Source of the DNA: Babylonia areolata
Taxonomy: Eukaryota; Mollusca; Gastropoda; Neogastropoda; Buccinidae
Length of the DNA: 64,000 bases
Direction: 5' to 3'
NCBI RefSeq assembly: GCF_041734735.1
Contig: NC_134895.1
Span: 18,291,025-18,355,024 of the forward strand
Part shown: piece after piece, positions 47,931 through 59,712 of the stretch
How the letters are laid out: the number at the start of each line of letters is the position of its first letter
Numbering within the stretch: the stretch's first letter is position 1
Program-made: the position numbers and the translations under genes
The notes under the pieces: generated by a model
What the model was told of the DNA's origin: nothing
Seen by the model: only the letters and a program-made list of their open reading frames with translations
The model's database searches: none

Positions 47931-48514
47931 ATTTCAGGGCCAATCGTGGCAACCTTTACCAACAAGGATCTGAACTAGTTTATTTCTGGCCCAGTACTCT
48001 GGTTGGTTTAGGGAACCAGCACTGGTCCAAAACAGGATATTGATCTGCCCTTGCACAAGTGGACACTGGACCTTCACTGGGCCAACATTCGTAATTACTA
48101 TAGGTCCAGAAACGCACAAGTAATGGGTCACAATCACTTGTGTTGAAGTGTTGCCAACCACTGAAATACACAAGTTGAACAAATAACAGTTACAGTCCAA
48201 GGTAATATTTACTGAGAGTAACAGACATTAAGAAACACATTTATGACACTGATATTTACAATGTTACTGACAATGTCAGCATAAAAATAGGATACATATA
48301 TTTGATCACTGATATCAAATTAGTACATAATTCTTCACATACACTCAAGCCATTTTCACTGTGTGAAGAGGATTTTTTTTTTAATCTGGTATTTTTCATT
48401 GCTCCCACAGAACAAAATAAACCAAGCTGTCAGAACACATGGTCAACTCACTGACCATTAATTATGCAAGATATGTTCACAGAGAATGTTTTTAGTTGGC
48501 CTTTTGACTTCTAT

Positions 48515-49235
48515 ACAGTATTGTTATATCTACCCCCCAACAGACATCTATAAAATATATGCAAAACTGCTTCACAAGCTGGTAGGGAGTACATGGTCAC
48601 ACTACAGCAAATGCTGTAACATCAGAGCTCAGTTTCCACTGCCAAAAAATTCACATGTTAAAAATTTATACCAGTTCTTCGTGGGAAAGAAACCCTACCT
48701 ACACACCAGCAACAACCACCAATGTGCTAGTTATGGTCAATGCCTTGAACCAGCACACTCAATGGAAGAAGAAATGAAACAAGACTGAACAGTCCAATAC
48801 TTTGACCAGATGTAGCAAAGACAATATGTGACACAATTGGCACTCATTTGGACAGACAATACTAACCAGAATTAAAACAAATAATAAAAATCACAAGATT
48901 AGCTAGAAATTAAAATACATTCTGAAACATCTGTATCTTGCTGAAAAAAATACACCAAATGCTTAGATTGTATAGTCAAACATTAGTGCAAGACTATTCA
49001 CAAATAATCTTTGAATAAGGACTTATTAAACAATATTGTTATCTCTACCTTTAAACAGACAAAGATTTAATGCAGAACTGATTCACAAGTCAGTACAGAA
49101 TATGACTGGTTAAACTCCAGCAGTTACTGTCCTAGCTAATTACCTTTTTTCAGCAACAGAGGTCACTTATCACTGCCAAAAAAATTCACTTGGTAAAAAT
49201 CATACCAGTTTTTCCTGGATGAAAAAAAAGGAGCT
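48515..49235. repeat. Diverged direct duplication of about 190 bp
   Basis: 48,515-48,705 and 49,030-49,235 are recognisably the same sequence: both have TATTGTTAT.TCTACC, AACTGxTTCACAAG, CACTGCCAAAAAA and ATACCAGTTxTTC in the same order and spacing. Function unknown. Confidence 0.7.
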
Positions 49236-49239
49236 GATC

Positions 49240-50716
49240 ATTCACTTCAAGTCTTTTTCACTCTTTGAGTGCCCCCCATGGTCAATTGCATTTTGTAAAT
49301 ATACCTTGACAGCCTGGTGCACTTCTTCCATTGATCGTCATGACATCACCTGAAAAAAATCCAACATATTAATGTGTTATCATCAGTCAATAGCAACAAT
49401 TCTAAACAGACTTACTGGGTATTCTGCCAATACTGGATAATGCAGGTAAATGTGAATTTACACTCCACCCAAACATCAGCTATCTCAAACAAAGAATATA
49501 AAAAGATGCACAAAAGAATCGCTAAAGCAATTTTCAAGCATGTTCTAATGTTTGAAATATATGTGAAGTAGTCTGAACTTGTTCAAGTGAAGACTCAGTT
49601 TTAATCCGTACAACTGGCTCTGAAGAGGTGTTTGGTTTTTTTACTGGAAGTGACCTATGGTTGAAGTCACCACCTGATCTGTCCCCTTTTGTCATCTGCT
49701 TGTCAGATAGAAAGTTGACTTTCACACACACAAAAAATAATCAAAATATATTTCAGAGGTTTTCTTTTATGATCAGAAATGCCCTCTTGACTTTTTTAAT
49801 GTCCAAGCAAACATGAAGAATTGGGAGCCCTGAAACTGCACAGCATAAGGAAATATCTATACTATTAAATGTTACTACATGGCAGAACAAAGTGTCCTTG
49901 AAACCAGTTCATGGGTTGTCGTAGCCCTTTGACTTTCAGCCCTGCTTGCCAAGCCAGTTAAATTGCTTCTGCTACAAGTTTGTCAGTATTGTAACCAGTA
50001 CCTTCTTCACAGTAACCTTTGCTCCTGCTCCTCCTAGCATACATAACTTTTGTACCTGCACAAATAAGAGTGGACCTTTTTTACTATGAACTTGCTGTTT
50101 TCACAAGCCTGAACCAAGAGTCAAAAACTGACTCACTGTCAGGAACATCAATCAACATCACCAACTGCTGTGTTCAGATTATCCAGATAATAGTGCACAC
50201 GACCATCATACTATCTTGACAAATAATCATTAAAAAGAATGAAGCAAGTCCTCCGTAAACATCTCCATGCACCTCATCAACAAACTGACATGGAGAACAC
50301 TACCACCTTCACTCATCTGGCCCTCTATCCTAAATTAAAAAAGAGACGGGTATGGGGTAGGCAGTTATGAAATGCTGATGTTACAAGCTGGCTGCTTACA
50401 CAAAAAGCCAACAAAACTGATGTCATGACACATGAAAACACAAACTGAAATGGTCACTACCAAGACTATAATGGACTTACCACAATGAAATTCTGTGACC
50501 TTAAACTTGAAGCTGCACGTCAAAAAACTTTGAAGTCCTCCATGTTTTCAAACTTCTGAAGTTCAAGTTCACAAGGATGATCATCACTGACATTGCCTTT
50601 CACTTGCTCGGAAAGAAGCTGTAGCTGACATCTTGCCGATCCAGCTACTTTGACAGTAGTCTTGATTTCCGCCAGCAGTTTCAGAAGAGTAATGGTTGGT
50701 ACTGTAACCCCCCAAA
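49240..50716 (-). pseudogene. Decayed coding-like exons, possible host pseudogene
   Basis: Two minus-strand stretches look like former exons. The first, from an acceptor GGGTTACAG| at about 50,700, encodes a segment including LLKLLAEIKTTVKVAGSARC and ENMEDFKVF, then an in-frame TGA, then coding-like sequence to a GTAAG at about 50,480. The second, 49,349 down to 49,250, encodes MEEVHQAVKVYLQNAIDHGG and ends KSEKDLK stop, with an in-frame TGA shortly before. A third open piece (49,731-49,560) contains VRIKTESSLEQV. The arrangement vaguely resembles DUF4806-type proteins, but that is a guess. The in-frame stops argue for a pseudogene. Confidence 0.25.
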
Positions 50717-51287
50717 AAAGAAAAAAAAAGGATATTCTGAAAGTGTGTCTTTGATGGCATCACCAAAAGCCAAAGGCCATGTCTAAAATTATTCATTGAA
50801 GAAGGCTTCAGACTGTGTATATAAACACTTTGTCACTATGTGTGTGCTTGTGCCTTACATGTCTTTTCTTGCAGTTTGTGGACAAGCAAAATTATAGGAT
50901 GCCAGAAAAATGAATTAATGACACGCCTTACATAAGAAAGCCAATTAAAAAAACTGGCCTCTCCTGCGGAGGAAAAAATCCATAGCAGTTTTCTTCTTTG
51001 GCTGGTCTCAACCTATACCTTTGAAAGTATCTCCAAAACAATGTTTTGGTGATGTTACCAATTTCACTCTATAGCTTATGAGACCAGACTTTGACATTCC
51101 CTTGCGGTATTCACTGGTTCAGCGACTTACAGCTGCACGACCATGTAGGGAGAACAATGATGCTCCATGGATTTGTTTGAACGTAAAATCTCACCTTCAC
51201 CACCTAACTCTGTAGATCCCAATGCCGAATCACCTGATGCTGAAGCAGATGCTGACAGCACTTCACAGGCCAAAACTACTGAGGCAG

Positions 51288-51318
<31 letters not shown>

Positions 51319-52282
51319 TTAGTATTTATATAGCACTTAATCTTATGCAGAGACAAACCAAAGCACTTTCACACCAGTCAGTCATGCGCATGCATAACTC
51401 TAGACTGAAAAAAACTGAAAAACAATGAAGGGGCAGGAAGGGAGGCTATCTTGGGAAGAGGTGGGTTTTAAGGCCAGACTTGAAAGAGCTGAGTGCGGAG
51501 AACTGACGAAGCAAAGGGGGGTGCTCATTCCAAATGCAAGGTCCAGAGACAGAGAAAGAGCGGCGGCTGACAGTGGAGCGTTTGAATCTGGGTATGCGTA
51601 GACAGAGTGGATCCAAAGCCCATCATAGAGAGCAAGATGAGGTGTTGATGTGAAGGCAGCCACAGAGGTAGGAAAGTGCATATTTGTGAATACATTTATA
51701 ACAAAGAGTGCAGATCTTGTGCTTTGTTCTGTGTGAGACAGGGAGCCAAAGGAGATGCTGTAAAAGAGGAGTATGTGCTCAGATCTTTTCTTTCTGAGAA
51801 CAAATCGGGCAGCAGAGTTTTGTATGCGCTGGAGGGACTGGAGGGCTGAAGCAGGCATACCAGACAAAACAGAGTTGTAGTAGTCGTGGCAAGAGAGAAT
51901 GAGAGAAATGACAAGTCAAGATGTTGCATCGGTGGACAGATATCTGAATGGAACTGAAGCACCGTAATTGACAGTAGCAGGACTGACAGGTCTGGCAGTT
52001 GTGCATGGACAGTGTGTTGTCAAGTACAATGCTGAGGTTCCTGACTGAGCTGGAAAGAGGGATGAATGTACTGCCAAGTTTGAGTGTGTCAATTGTGATG
52101 GAAGTGAGTTTTTGTTTAGTTCCTATGATCACTGCTTCAGTTTTGTCCGCGTTCAATTGTAAGTTATTTTGTCTGCATTCAATTGTAACATTTAGAGTCA
52201 TCCAGTTTTGAATGTCCAGAAAGCAGTCAGATGTTTCTTGTAAGAGTGAGGACAAATTTTCAGGGGTTTCACTTTTCTGAAG

Positions 52283-52321
52283 TTGCGTGTGTGTGTGTGC
52301 TTGTACAAGTAAGCGTTCATC

Positions 52322-52376
<55 letters not shown>

Positions 52377-52432
52377 CGTGGAAGCTGCGATACATAGACT
52401 AGAAATGAGTGTGTGGAGGAGGGTGCAGGGTA

Positions 52433-52465
<33 letters not shown>

Positions 52466-52852
52466 GGAGCATGTACGTTTATATGTATTTCAATTTGACT
52501 GTGCTTTCATATCTGTGAAACTGCATGTTTGGTGCATATCTGTTATGCATGTGTGGGTGTATGTGTGAATGTGTGTCTTCATGTCTTACATTTATTTGCT
52601 TATTTATCATCATTGTTGTCTTTTTTTAATTTTTTTTATTACTACTACCTTTTTTTTTTATATCATAATTATTATTTATTTATTTATGAAACTTATCTAT
52701 CTTTTTTTTTCTTCTTTTTTTTTCTCAAGGCCTGACTAAGCGCGTTGGGTTACGCTGCTGGTCAGGCATCTGCTTGGCAGATGTGGTGTAGCGTATATGG
52801 ATTTGTCCGAACGCAGTGACGCCTCCTTGAGCTACTGAAACTGAAACTGAAA
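52283..52852 (+). mobile_element. I-like LINE 3' tail inserted in another LINE
   Basis: A 5'-truncated 3' UTR copy, related to 26,400-26,985: a GCTGCGATACATAGACTAG block between microsatellites, AT-rich pyrimidine runs, then GCCTGACTAAGCGCGTTGGG and the end GAGCTACTGAAACTGAAACT. The octamer TGAAGTTG occurs at both borders, a likely target duplication. It splits the minus-strand LINE between its YADD box and thumb. Confidence 0.78.
52325..52463. repeat. (GT)n pair inside the I-like LINE tail
   Basis: (GT)n at 52,325-52,375 and 52,436-52,463. The related tail at 26.4 kb has shorter GT runs at the same positions, so the expansion is copy-specific. Confidence 0.9.
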
Positions 52853-54904
52853 CTGAAGTTGAGTGTCATCGGCATAAGAATGATGACTGACGTTGTGGCA
52901 GTTGATAATTTCAGCAAGAGGAGCAGTGTACAGTGTGAAGTACATAGGGCCTAAAACAGATCCCTGTGGGACTCCATGTTCGATTTTTAACCGGTTCTGA
53001 TTGGTAATTACCAACGATGACAGACTGGAATCGGTCAGTGAGATATGATTTGAACCAGCTGAAAGCAGTGCCATTGATACCAAATGTATAATGAAGACGG
53101 GAAAGAAGGACTGAATGGTCCATCGTGTCAAAGGCAGCTGACAAATCGAGAAAAGTGAGATGGGAAATTTTTCCTGAGTCGGTTGCTAACATTAAAATTA
53201 ATTATTCAGGATGTGGAGGAGAGTGGTTTCAGTGCTGTGATCAGTACAACCGGCAGACTGAAAAGGGTGGAGGAGATTGCTAAAACGAAGGTGGTTGTTG
53301 AGTTGTTTCAAGATGACTTTTTCAAGAAGTTTGGACAGGAAATGAAGGTTAGAAACTGGTCGATAGTTTTTCAAGATGTTCACGTCAAGGTTGGATTTTT
53401 TCAGATGAGGCTGGACGATTGCAGTTTTGAAAGTGGGTGGAAAAGTTCCAGTAAGAAGAGATGAACTGACAACACTGGTGATTGTGGGGAGAAGCTGTGA
53501 GACACAATGGGAAAAGAGAGAGGCTGGTATGAGATCAGCTCACATGATTTTATTGTCATTTCTTTCAGGATTTCATGGACTTCTGTTTCAGACAAGGGAT
53601 TGAAGGAATGGAGAGATGTGTCATTGAACTGAGGATCAGGAAGTAGGTAGGAAAGGTTTTTGATCCAAGCTGGTACGAATATTTCGGACTATATTGAAAA
53701 AGAAAGAGAAGACATTGGGGAGTTCAGATAAAGTGTAGGCAGAAGGAAGAGGTGTCCTTTTTGCAGTGCCAAGAAGATTTGACATGATGGAATAAAGAGA
53801 TTTGGTGGATGTGGCATCGAGAACTTGGGAAGAAAGATTTGTCTTCGCTGATGAGATCATATATTTGACTTTGTTTATTTGTGGCAATGCCACCTCCACG
53901 AGACGGTCGCGGAAGTGACTTGGTTTTGTAGCCAGGGGGATCAGATGTTTAAGTTTGGGTTTGTGACCTTGTGATTTTAACCAGGTTTCAGTAAGAAATG
54001 TTACATCAAAGTTATTTTTTAAAATGTAGTCAGAAATAGAGTCAGTCTTTTGATCAGGGCAGACAGACTGAGCACTGAACAGACAGGCATGAAAGAGATC
54101 AGAGGCAGGCAGAGAGGAATTTAATGGTGAAGCAAGCCAGTCAGGCAGACAGGCAAAAGGAGATGGTGACTGAGCAGTGGAGGACAGTGGGAAGGAAGAG
54201 AAAGGTCCGAGAGTTGAGACAGGTGTGGCAGGAGTAGGAAGCAGAGCAGAGGCTATCACAGGGGATACATTACAGTTTGGAAAATTGTCATCAGAGGGGA
54301 CAATGTCATGGGAAGTAAAAATGTCAGCATGAGCTTGTGTGTTGACGTTGGAAGCAGCACAAACAGCGCCACATAAAGTGGATGTGTCAGCATACACAGA
54401 TAACACATCAGGGATACTGTCAGTAGTGCTGACGTCACACACAGTGGGAGCAACTTCAGAGGGGATGCTAGACACGCCAGACAGGTCAGCAGATGTGACA
54501 CTGTCAGTGACAGTCACAGCAACAGCAGGGATGACATCAGAAACAGGAGGATGATCAGTGCAGGGGACAGAACCCCACAAACAGTTAAGTCTGCCCGCTC
54601 TGGTTCCTCTCTTCGTCTTTGGTCTGCTGACGCCTTTCTAATGATGCGCCATGTCACGTCATCGTGTAGTCTGCGGTGTTGTTTATGCCATGATATACTT
54701 CAAAACACTCTAATTTCATTGATATTCGCCATGGTGACAGTGGCAGTGTGAGAGCAGAGGTTGGACGGTGTGAGAGGGCTGGGCACACAAAAAACGTGCC
54801 AAAAGGCAGAGAGTGTCGTAAGCAGGCCGATAGTCGTGGATACAATAATGAGGGTCATGTGAGCAGCATTCATTTGTGTCCGTTTGTAAATAGATACAAA
54901 AATA

Positions 54905-56470
54905 AGACAAACATTAAATGTCAAATTATTCTTAAATCAAATAAAAATAAACAAAACTGTTCCGACCTTCGGAGTCCTGGAACAAAACATACACGTTGAT
55001 ATAAAAAATGTCCAGAACTGAGCAGAATAACCAAAGAAAACACATACAAAAAGGCAGAGACCAACATAGTGCAGCCAGTGGGTGCAAGGGCAGATTACTC
55101 ATCCTGATACTGAAGGATGGAAGGCTGCTGGGATGGAGTGGTTTTGGCAATTTGGAATGCTTTCGGACTTGCGGCTGGGATTATCTTATGTCCTTTTCAA
55201 GCATTTCCTCATCCTCTGAGTCTGCTGAAGGCACTTTTTGTTCGGGACATATGTTCCCCCACTTAAACATGCTTCAAAAGCATCTGACCTCTTGACATCA
55301 CCTATTTTCATTATAGATGCAATAATATAAGATGAAGATTATCTTAGTTATGTCTTTTTCCAGCAATTCCTCATCCCCGAGTCTGTTAGATGCACTTTTT
55401 GTTCAGGACATATGTTCCCCCACTTAAACATGCTTCAAAAGCATCTGACCTCTTGACATCACCTATTTTCATTGTGGATGCAATAATGAAAGATGAACCC
55501 CACCATGACAATGTACTAATGTAGACAACAACACAGTGATTTTCAGTAAAACCTGTGATGCATTCAAACATGCCTTAGCTGTAAATTGACAGCCAAAGAG
55601 GCATACAGTCCAGGTCTACAGATTAAAACAGGCTTGTCAAAGAGTGTGCAGCTGCACAGCTGACAGAAGAAAATGACAAAAAAACTAAGTTAAAACACAA
55701 ATGGAGGCATACTGCCAAAGTGAAAAAAACAGAAAGAAAAGATTTGTCAGTGTTGCCGGTTTGCAGCATGAAACAATGACCAGGCAAATGATACACAGAA
55801 AAAGAGTATGAGGGACAGTACAAGAGGAAGAATGCAAACTTCATGGAGACAGACAACAGACAGAGACAGACAGACAGAGAGAAAGAGAAAGAGAACATAC
55901 AATACACGATCCATATATTCATTCATTAGCACTGATTTTACTTTTCATGCGACCACAAATATGGCATGTGAACATTATAACATCATGTTATAAGAGTAAG
56001 AAAAGAGGAAGAGTGCAAAAGAAATCAACAGGCAGTAAAGGTGACATCTAGTTCTCCCTGTTGTAGTAGTTGGTAGAGTGATACCTGGAGTGCTACTGGT
56101 CACATTAAAAAACAAAACAGGCCACACAAAGAAGAGTTTATAATCTAAATAATAATAACCTTGAGATATCAGAACAAATAGTGCTACTAAAAGTTTATGA
56201 ATAAATAGATTAATCAAAAAGAGAGGAGAGGAATGTAGAAAGTACAGCTTATTATTTGGGTAGGGAGCTTACAATTAGTCTATGTAGAGAACAGAAATGT
56301 GATAATGAGATGCAGCATATAAAAACCTGTCGATAGTACAAAATCATCACTTCCTATGCTTATGTATCTTGTGAAAATTTATCTTCCACAGCATGATATT
56401 CTTTGAACTGTTTGGTAACAAAATAAGGGGCTATACAAACACCATAATTATCACTGGCATAAATGATCCA
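54905..56470. other. Sequence between the long LINE and the candidate exon
   Basis: Contains the 170-bp duplication at 55.2-55.5 kb. The rest is AT-rich with short GACA repeats at 55,850-55,885 and shows no recognisable gene. Confidence 0.5.
55165..55498. repeat. Tandem duplication of about 170 bp
   Basis: Two consecutive copies, the second starting near 55,335, share long identical stretches such as CATATGTTCCCCCACTTAAA and CATGCTTCAAAAGCATCTGA and end in GATGCAATAAT. On the minus strand each copy has coding-like acidic words (DSEDEEMLEKD in one), so it may be a duplicated exon or part of a repeat. Confidence 0.85.
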
Positions 56471-56475
56471 CTTAC

Positions 56476-56569
56476 ACTCTGGCACCTCTGCCCAAAGCAT
56501 TAAGGTCTTCATTTACACCCAAGGTTTCTTCTGCTTGCTTAGCTTTTCTCTTGGTTTCTTCATTGGTTG
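56476..56569 (-). CDS. Candidate internal exon, unidentified
   Basis: 94 nt bounded by an excellent acceptor TTTTGTTTCAG| and a strong donor AGT|GTAAGT. Only one of the three frames is open, encoding TNEETKRKAKQAEETLGVNE then DLNALGRGAR, a charged, probably helical segment. Enters after one base of a codon and leaves after two. No partner exon could be assigned with confidence, so the gene is unknown. Confidence 0.45.
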
Positions 56570-56781
56570 CTGAAACAAAACATTATTTCAAATATTTGGA
56601 TCACACACTAAGTAATTATCAATCAGCATAGCATATTTGTACAACTGACCTCCCATGCTAGGTCAAAATATATGCAGTTTGGATTATATCAGTGAGCAGC
56701 CTACAGAAAAATCCTTCAACATTACATCAACTCAGCCAATAGCTCATGATCAAGGTCTTTCCTTTTGAAGTTCATCTGCAG

Positions 56782-56787
<6 letters not shown>

Positions 56788-56835
<48 letters not shown>

Positions 56836-56850
56836 TGTGTGCGTGCGTGT
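56788..56850. repeat. (GT)n microsatellite
   Basis: About 25 GT units with small interruptions, between the candidate exon at 56.5 kb and AT-rich sequence. Confidence 0.95.
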
Positions 56851-57759
56851 GCTCAAGCATGTGTGCGTGCTTGATGAAATGTATTTCTATGTTCATATGT
56901 GACCCCTGAAAATGTAAAATCCCCCGTGACCCCTGAAATCTTAGATCTCATGTTTCTCCGCTGACCATAGGCTAACCCCCTACTTCAAACAAAAAAAATT
57001 AAAAAAAATTATCACTGAGATAATGAATACATGACTAAATTACCCAACTGCAGCACAAGCTAAAGATCTAGCAAACCTGTGTACCCCTTATAAAAGTTCT
57101 AAAAAAAAATACCAAAAGATCATTTTCTGGTTACAAGCAATGAAGCATGCAACAAAATTTGTCACAGCTCATGGACGGTGGAGTACTCTTCAGTCAACCC
57201 ACTGTTTTTTCTGAAAATGTCACTACAACTGTCAGCAAAAAGTCGCGAAAGTGTCATGGTAATGTAAATAAATAAAAGAAATATAAAATTGCTTACTCAC
57301 CACACTTCGTCAAAATATGAACTGCTTAGTAACTCCATCAACCAGGACAACTCATAAGGCCACGAAAATCTGGCAATCTGTACGACACCACCAGTGTGAT
57401 CTCTAATCACATAAGAAACAACACAAGAACATTTCAAGTCAACAGATGTCAGACAGAGCAATACAAACAGTCCTTTTTTGTTAGCACGGTAAAAGACTGG
57501 AACCACCTGGAAGAAAATATAGTAAGAGCACCAACTCCTGAGATCTTCAAAAAACTATTAACATCCCAACAGTGAACCTGCCAAGCTGCGCACACCCCCC
57601 ACCCGTCCCGATAATGCCATAATATTGGCGACAGGGATGTACCCAACAGAACAGAACAGATCCATGACTCCTCTTTCCCTTTCATGGCCCTTTTTATGAC
57701 ACGATTTATCTCTTCTTCTTCCATTAATGTTCAGCGGTCATAACTTTGACCATTACTAA

Positions 57760-58027
57760 CATTTCGGGGGTGTGCATGCTGGGTATGTTCTTGTTTCCAT
57801 AACCCACCGAACGCTGACATTACAGGATCTTTAACGTGCGTATTTGATCTTCTGCTTGCGTATACACACGATGGGGGTTCAGGCACTGGCAGGTCTGCAC
57901 ATATGTTGACCTGGGAGATCGTAAAAAATCTCCACCCTTTACCCACCAGGCGCCGTCACCGTGATTCGAACCCCGGACCCTCAGATTGAAAGTCCAACGC
58001 TTTAACCATTCGGCTATTGCGCCCGTC
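57760..58027 (-). mobile_element. SINE family A copy
   Basis: Minus-strand copy with head at 58,027 (GACGGGCGCAATAGCCGAAT in reverse complement) and body to the CATGCTGGGTATGTTCTTG word at 57,777. The (GAA)n tail is missing. Confidence 0.82.
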
Positions 58028-58029
58028 TC

Positions 58030-59005
58030 TTGATTGATGGGGTGGCCAAAAGACATATTTTCCGCATTTACACAGCCAATCCATTATTTTCTTCGCTGAA
58101 AACTACCACTGCCCAAATCTTTTTTCGCCTAATCAGATAGGCCTGACTCTTGTAGATCTTATTTCAAAATCCAAAAATCGAAATCTATAAGCAATGCACC
58201 CAGTTGGGAACAGCTGAATGAATAAAAAAAAAAAATAATAATAATAAATAAAAATTTTAATTTCTCATGATCGATAATCATTACAAAAGCGCACTTCTAA
58301 TGCTGAACAGAACTTAGAAGAAGATTCAGATGAAGGAGCAGGAACCCACGGTAAACTTGAGGAATGGCGGCCGAGTCTGAGTCACGTACGTGATGGTTGG
58401 AAGTCCGATTCGAAGTATTTGTTGTTTTTTCCAAACCAATTCGAATTAAGCTGATGGTAACATCATTCACTTCTAATAAATCCAACTTTATATATGACAT
58501 AGTTCCAAATGCTAAAGAACTATAAATTCACTCAACAAAATTCTCGGAACACACTCCCGGTAAAGATCGGAGTTCATCGGAAATCTGAATTCTGGTGATG
58601 CCAGAAGAGGACTAGTGCGGGCAAAGACACAATTATCCACTTCGATTATGACACTGAGATCGAGCTGGTCTAGTACTGGGCTAAACCTGACTATTTTTGC
58701 CATAACTGCCGTAAAGAAACCGATTAATATTCAATTCTGGCATGTTTATAAGGTTGGCACTTAGCACGCAGATTTTTGTATCCGTGCATGATTGGCATAT
58801 CTTCAGTACATAATACCACATGCTGTAAGATTGGTATTTCACTTTCATCTCTGTAAATCCAGTAATATTCGGTTTGATATATCTCAGTCTGCTGAGCTAA
58901 GAGTTCATCCTTTTTGTTTGAAAACAAAAAACAAAACCCAATCAGTTTGTCCTTTTTGTTTAAAAAAAACAACAAAACCTGTTAACATTGCTATACAAAA
59001 CTCTA
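58030..59005. other. Sequence between a SINE and the long plus-strand LINE
   Basis: Open minus-strand stretches starting at 58,703 (MAKIVRFSPVLDQLDLSVII) and 58,500 could include a 5' exon, and CACGTACGTGACTCAG at 58,382 resembles a regulatory site, but there is no supporting partner exon. Confidence 0.3.
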
Positions 59006-59712
59006 TAAGCTGTGTCAGGTCAGGGGCATGTCACCCAGTACTACCTGCCGCATGTCAAGTCTCCCAACGACGGACCAAGCCGAGGAGGAAACCTTTCCCA
59101 ACGGCTGTGAAGGTGGAAGAGGATGACCAAAGGGAAGGGGGAGCTCTTATCCTTGGCGGGAAGTCCTCCTAGGAGACGGAACTCCGAAGAAAAAACCTGC
59201 ACCTGCCGAGGCCGTCCTACACGTGGCAGTATATGCACCTGTGCGACTGTGAGCGTCGGTAGGCGAGAGAGTGGGGAAGGGACTGCACAACTCATCTTCA
59301 TGGCTGAAAAAAAAACGTCACCTGTGCTGGTCAGGCAACCAGGCTAATGTCGGAACGACGAGCTAGCCCTTCAACACCCAGCTTTCCCAAGCCCTGCGGC
59401 GATGGAGAAGTGGTAACGGGGACAGGCAGAGGATACTGCTGGCAGTTCCTAGTCACGACTCTACACGCAGGCGGCTGTGGGGTGATGGTCGTCCGCCGTA
59501 GACTGGGGCAGATGCGGCGCCCGTATCCTCCCACAGTGTCAGAGCATCCCTTTTTAAGGACAGCACTGCTCTCCTCACATGGGGAAGGGGAGATAAAAGG
59601 ATCCCTAAACAAAGCCTGCCTTGCCTAGTACCTAGCAGGAAACTGCACATACTTGGACATCCAACACTAGTGGTCGAAAACAACAGAAGAAAAGAACCAG
59701 GAGTCATGCCCT

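Larger units (their letters stand above)
51289..54900 (-). mobile_element. Long LINE (CR1/L2-like), interrupted
   Basis: The longest minus-strand LINE. From its 5' side: a Ser/Thr/Pro-rich leader (54,580-54,080), the start of an APE endonuclease (SDYILKNNFDVTFLTETWLK) that is then largely deleted, linker sequence, reverse transcriptase ([30 protein letters not shown] around 52,870), and, beyond a foreign insertion, the C-terminal half (DIQNWMTLN..., LQSLQRIQNSAARFVLRKKR) and 3' UTR. Its 3' end has TATATAAATACT followed by an (ATT)n tail at 51,289-51,317. Several frameshifts and stops are present; it is dead. Confidence 0.82.

Noticed and set aside
49305-49331. MEEVHQAVK as thioredoxin exon 1
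   Set aside because: It is nine codons, phase 0 and followed by GT, so it would join to exon 2. The exon at 45,537 has a far better donor, a promoter-like setting and a more typical thioredoxin N-terminus, and the 49.3-kb frame simply continues past the GT to a stop.
53636-54580. 314-codon minus-strand frame as a host gene
   Set aside because: It contains the start of a LINE endonuclease (FLTETWLK) and is followed in order by reverse transcriptase, so it is the 5' part of the LINE, with an internal deletion.
59341-59710. Open frames on both strands upstream of the LINE endonuclease
   Set aside because: GC-rich leader of the LINE; the frames overlap each other and show no conserved motif.
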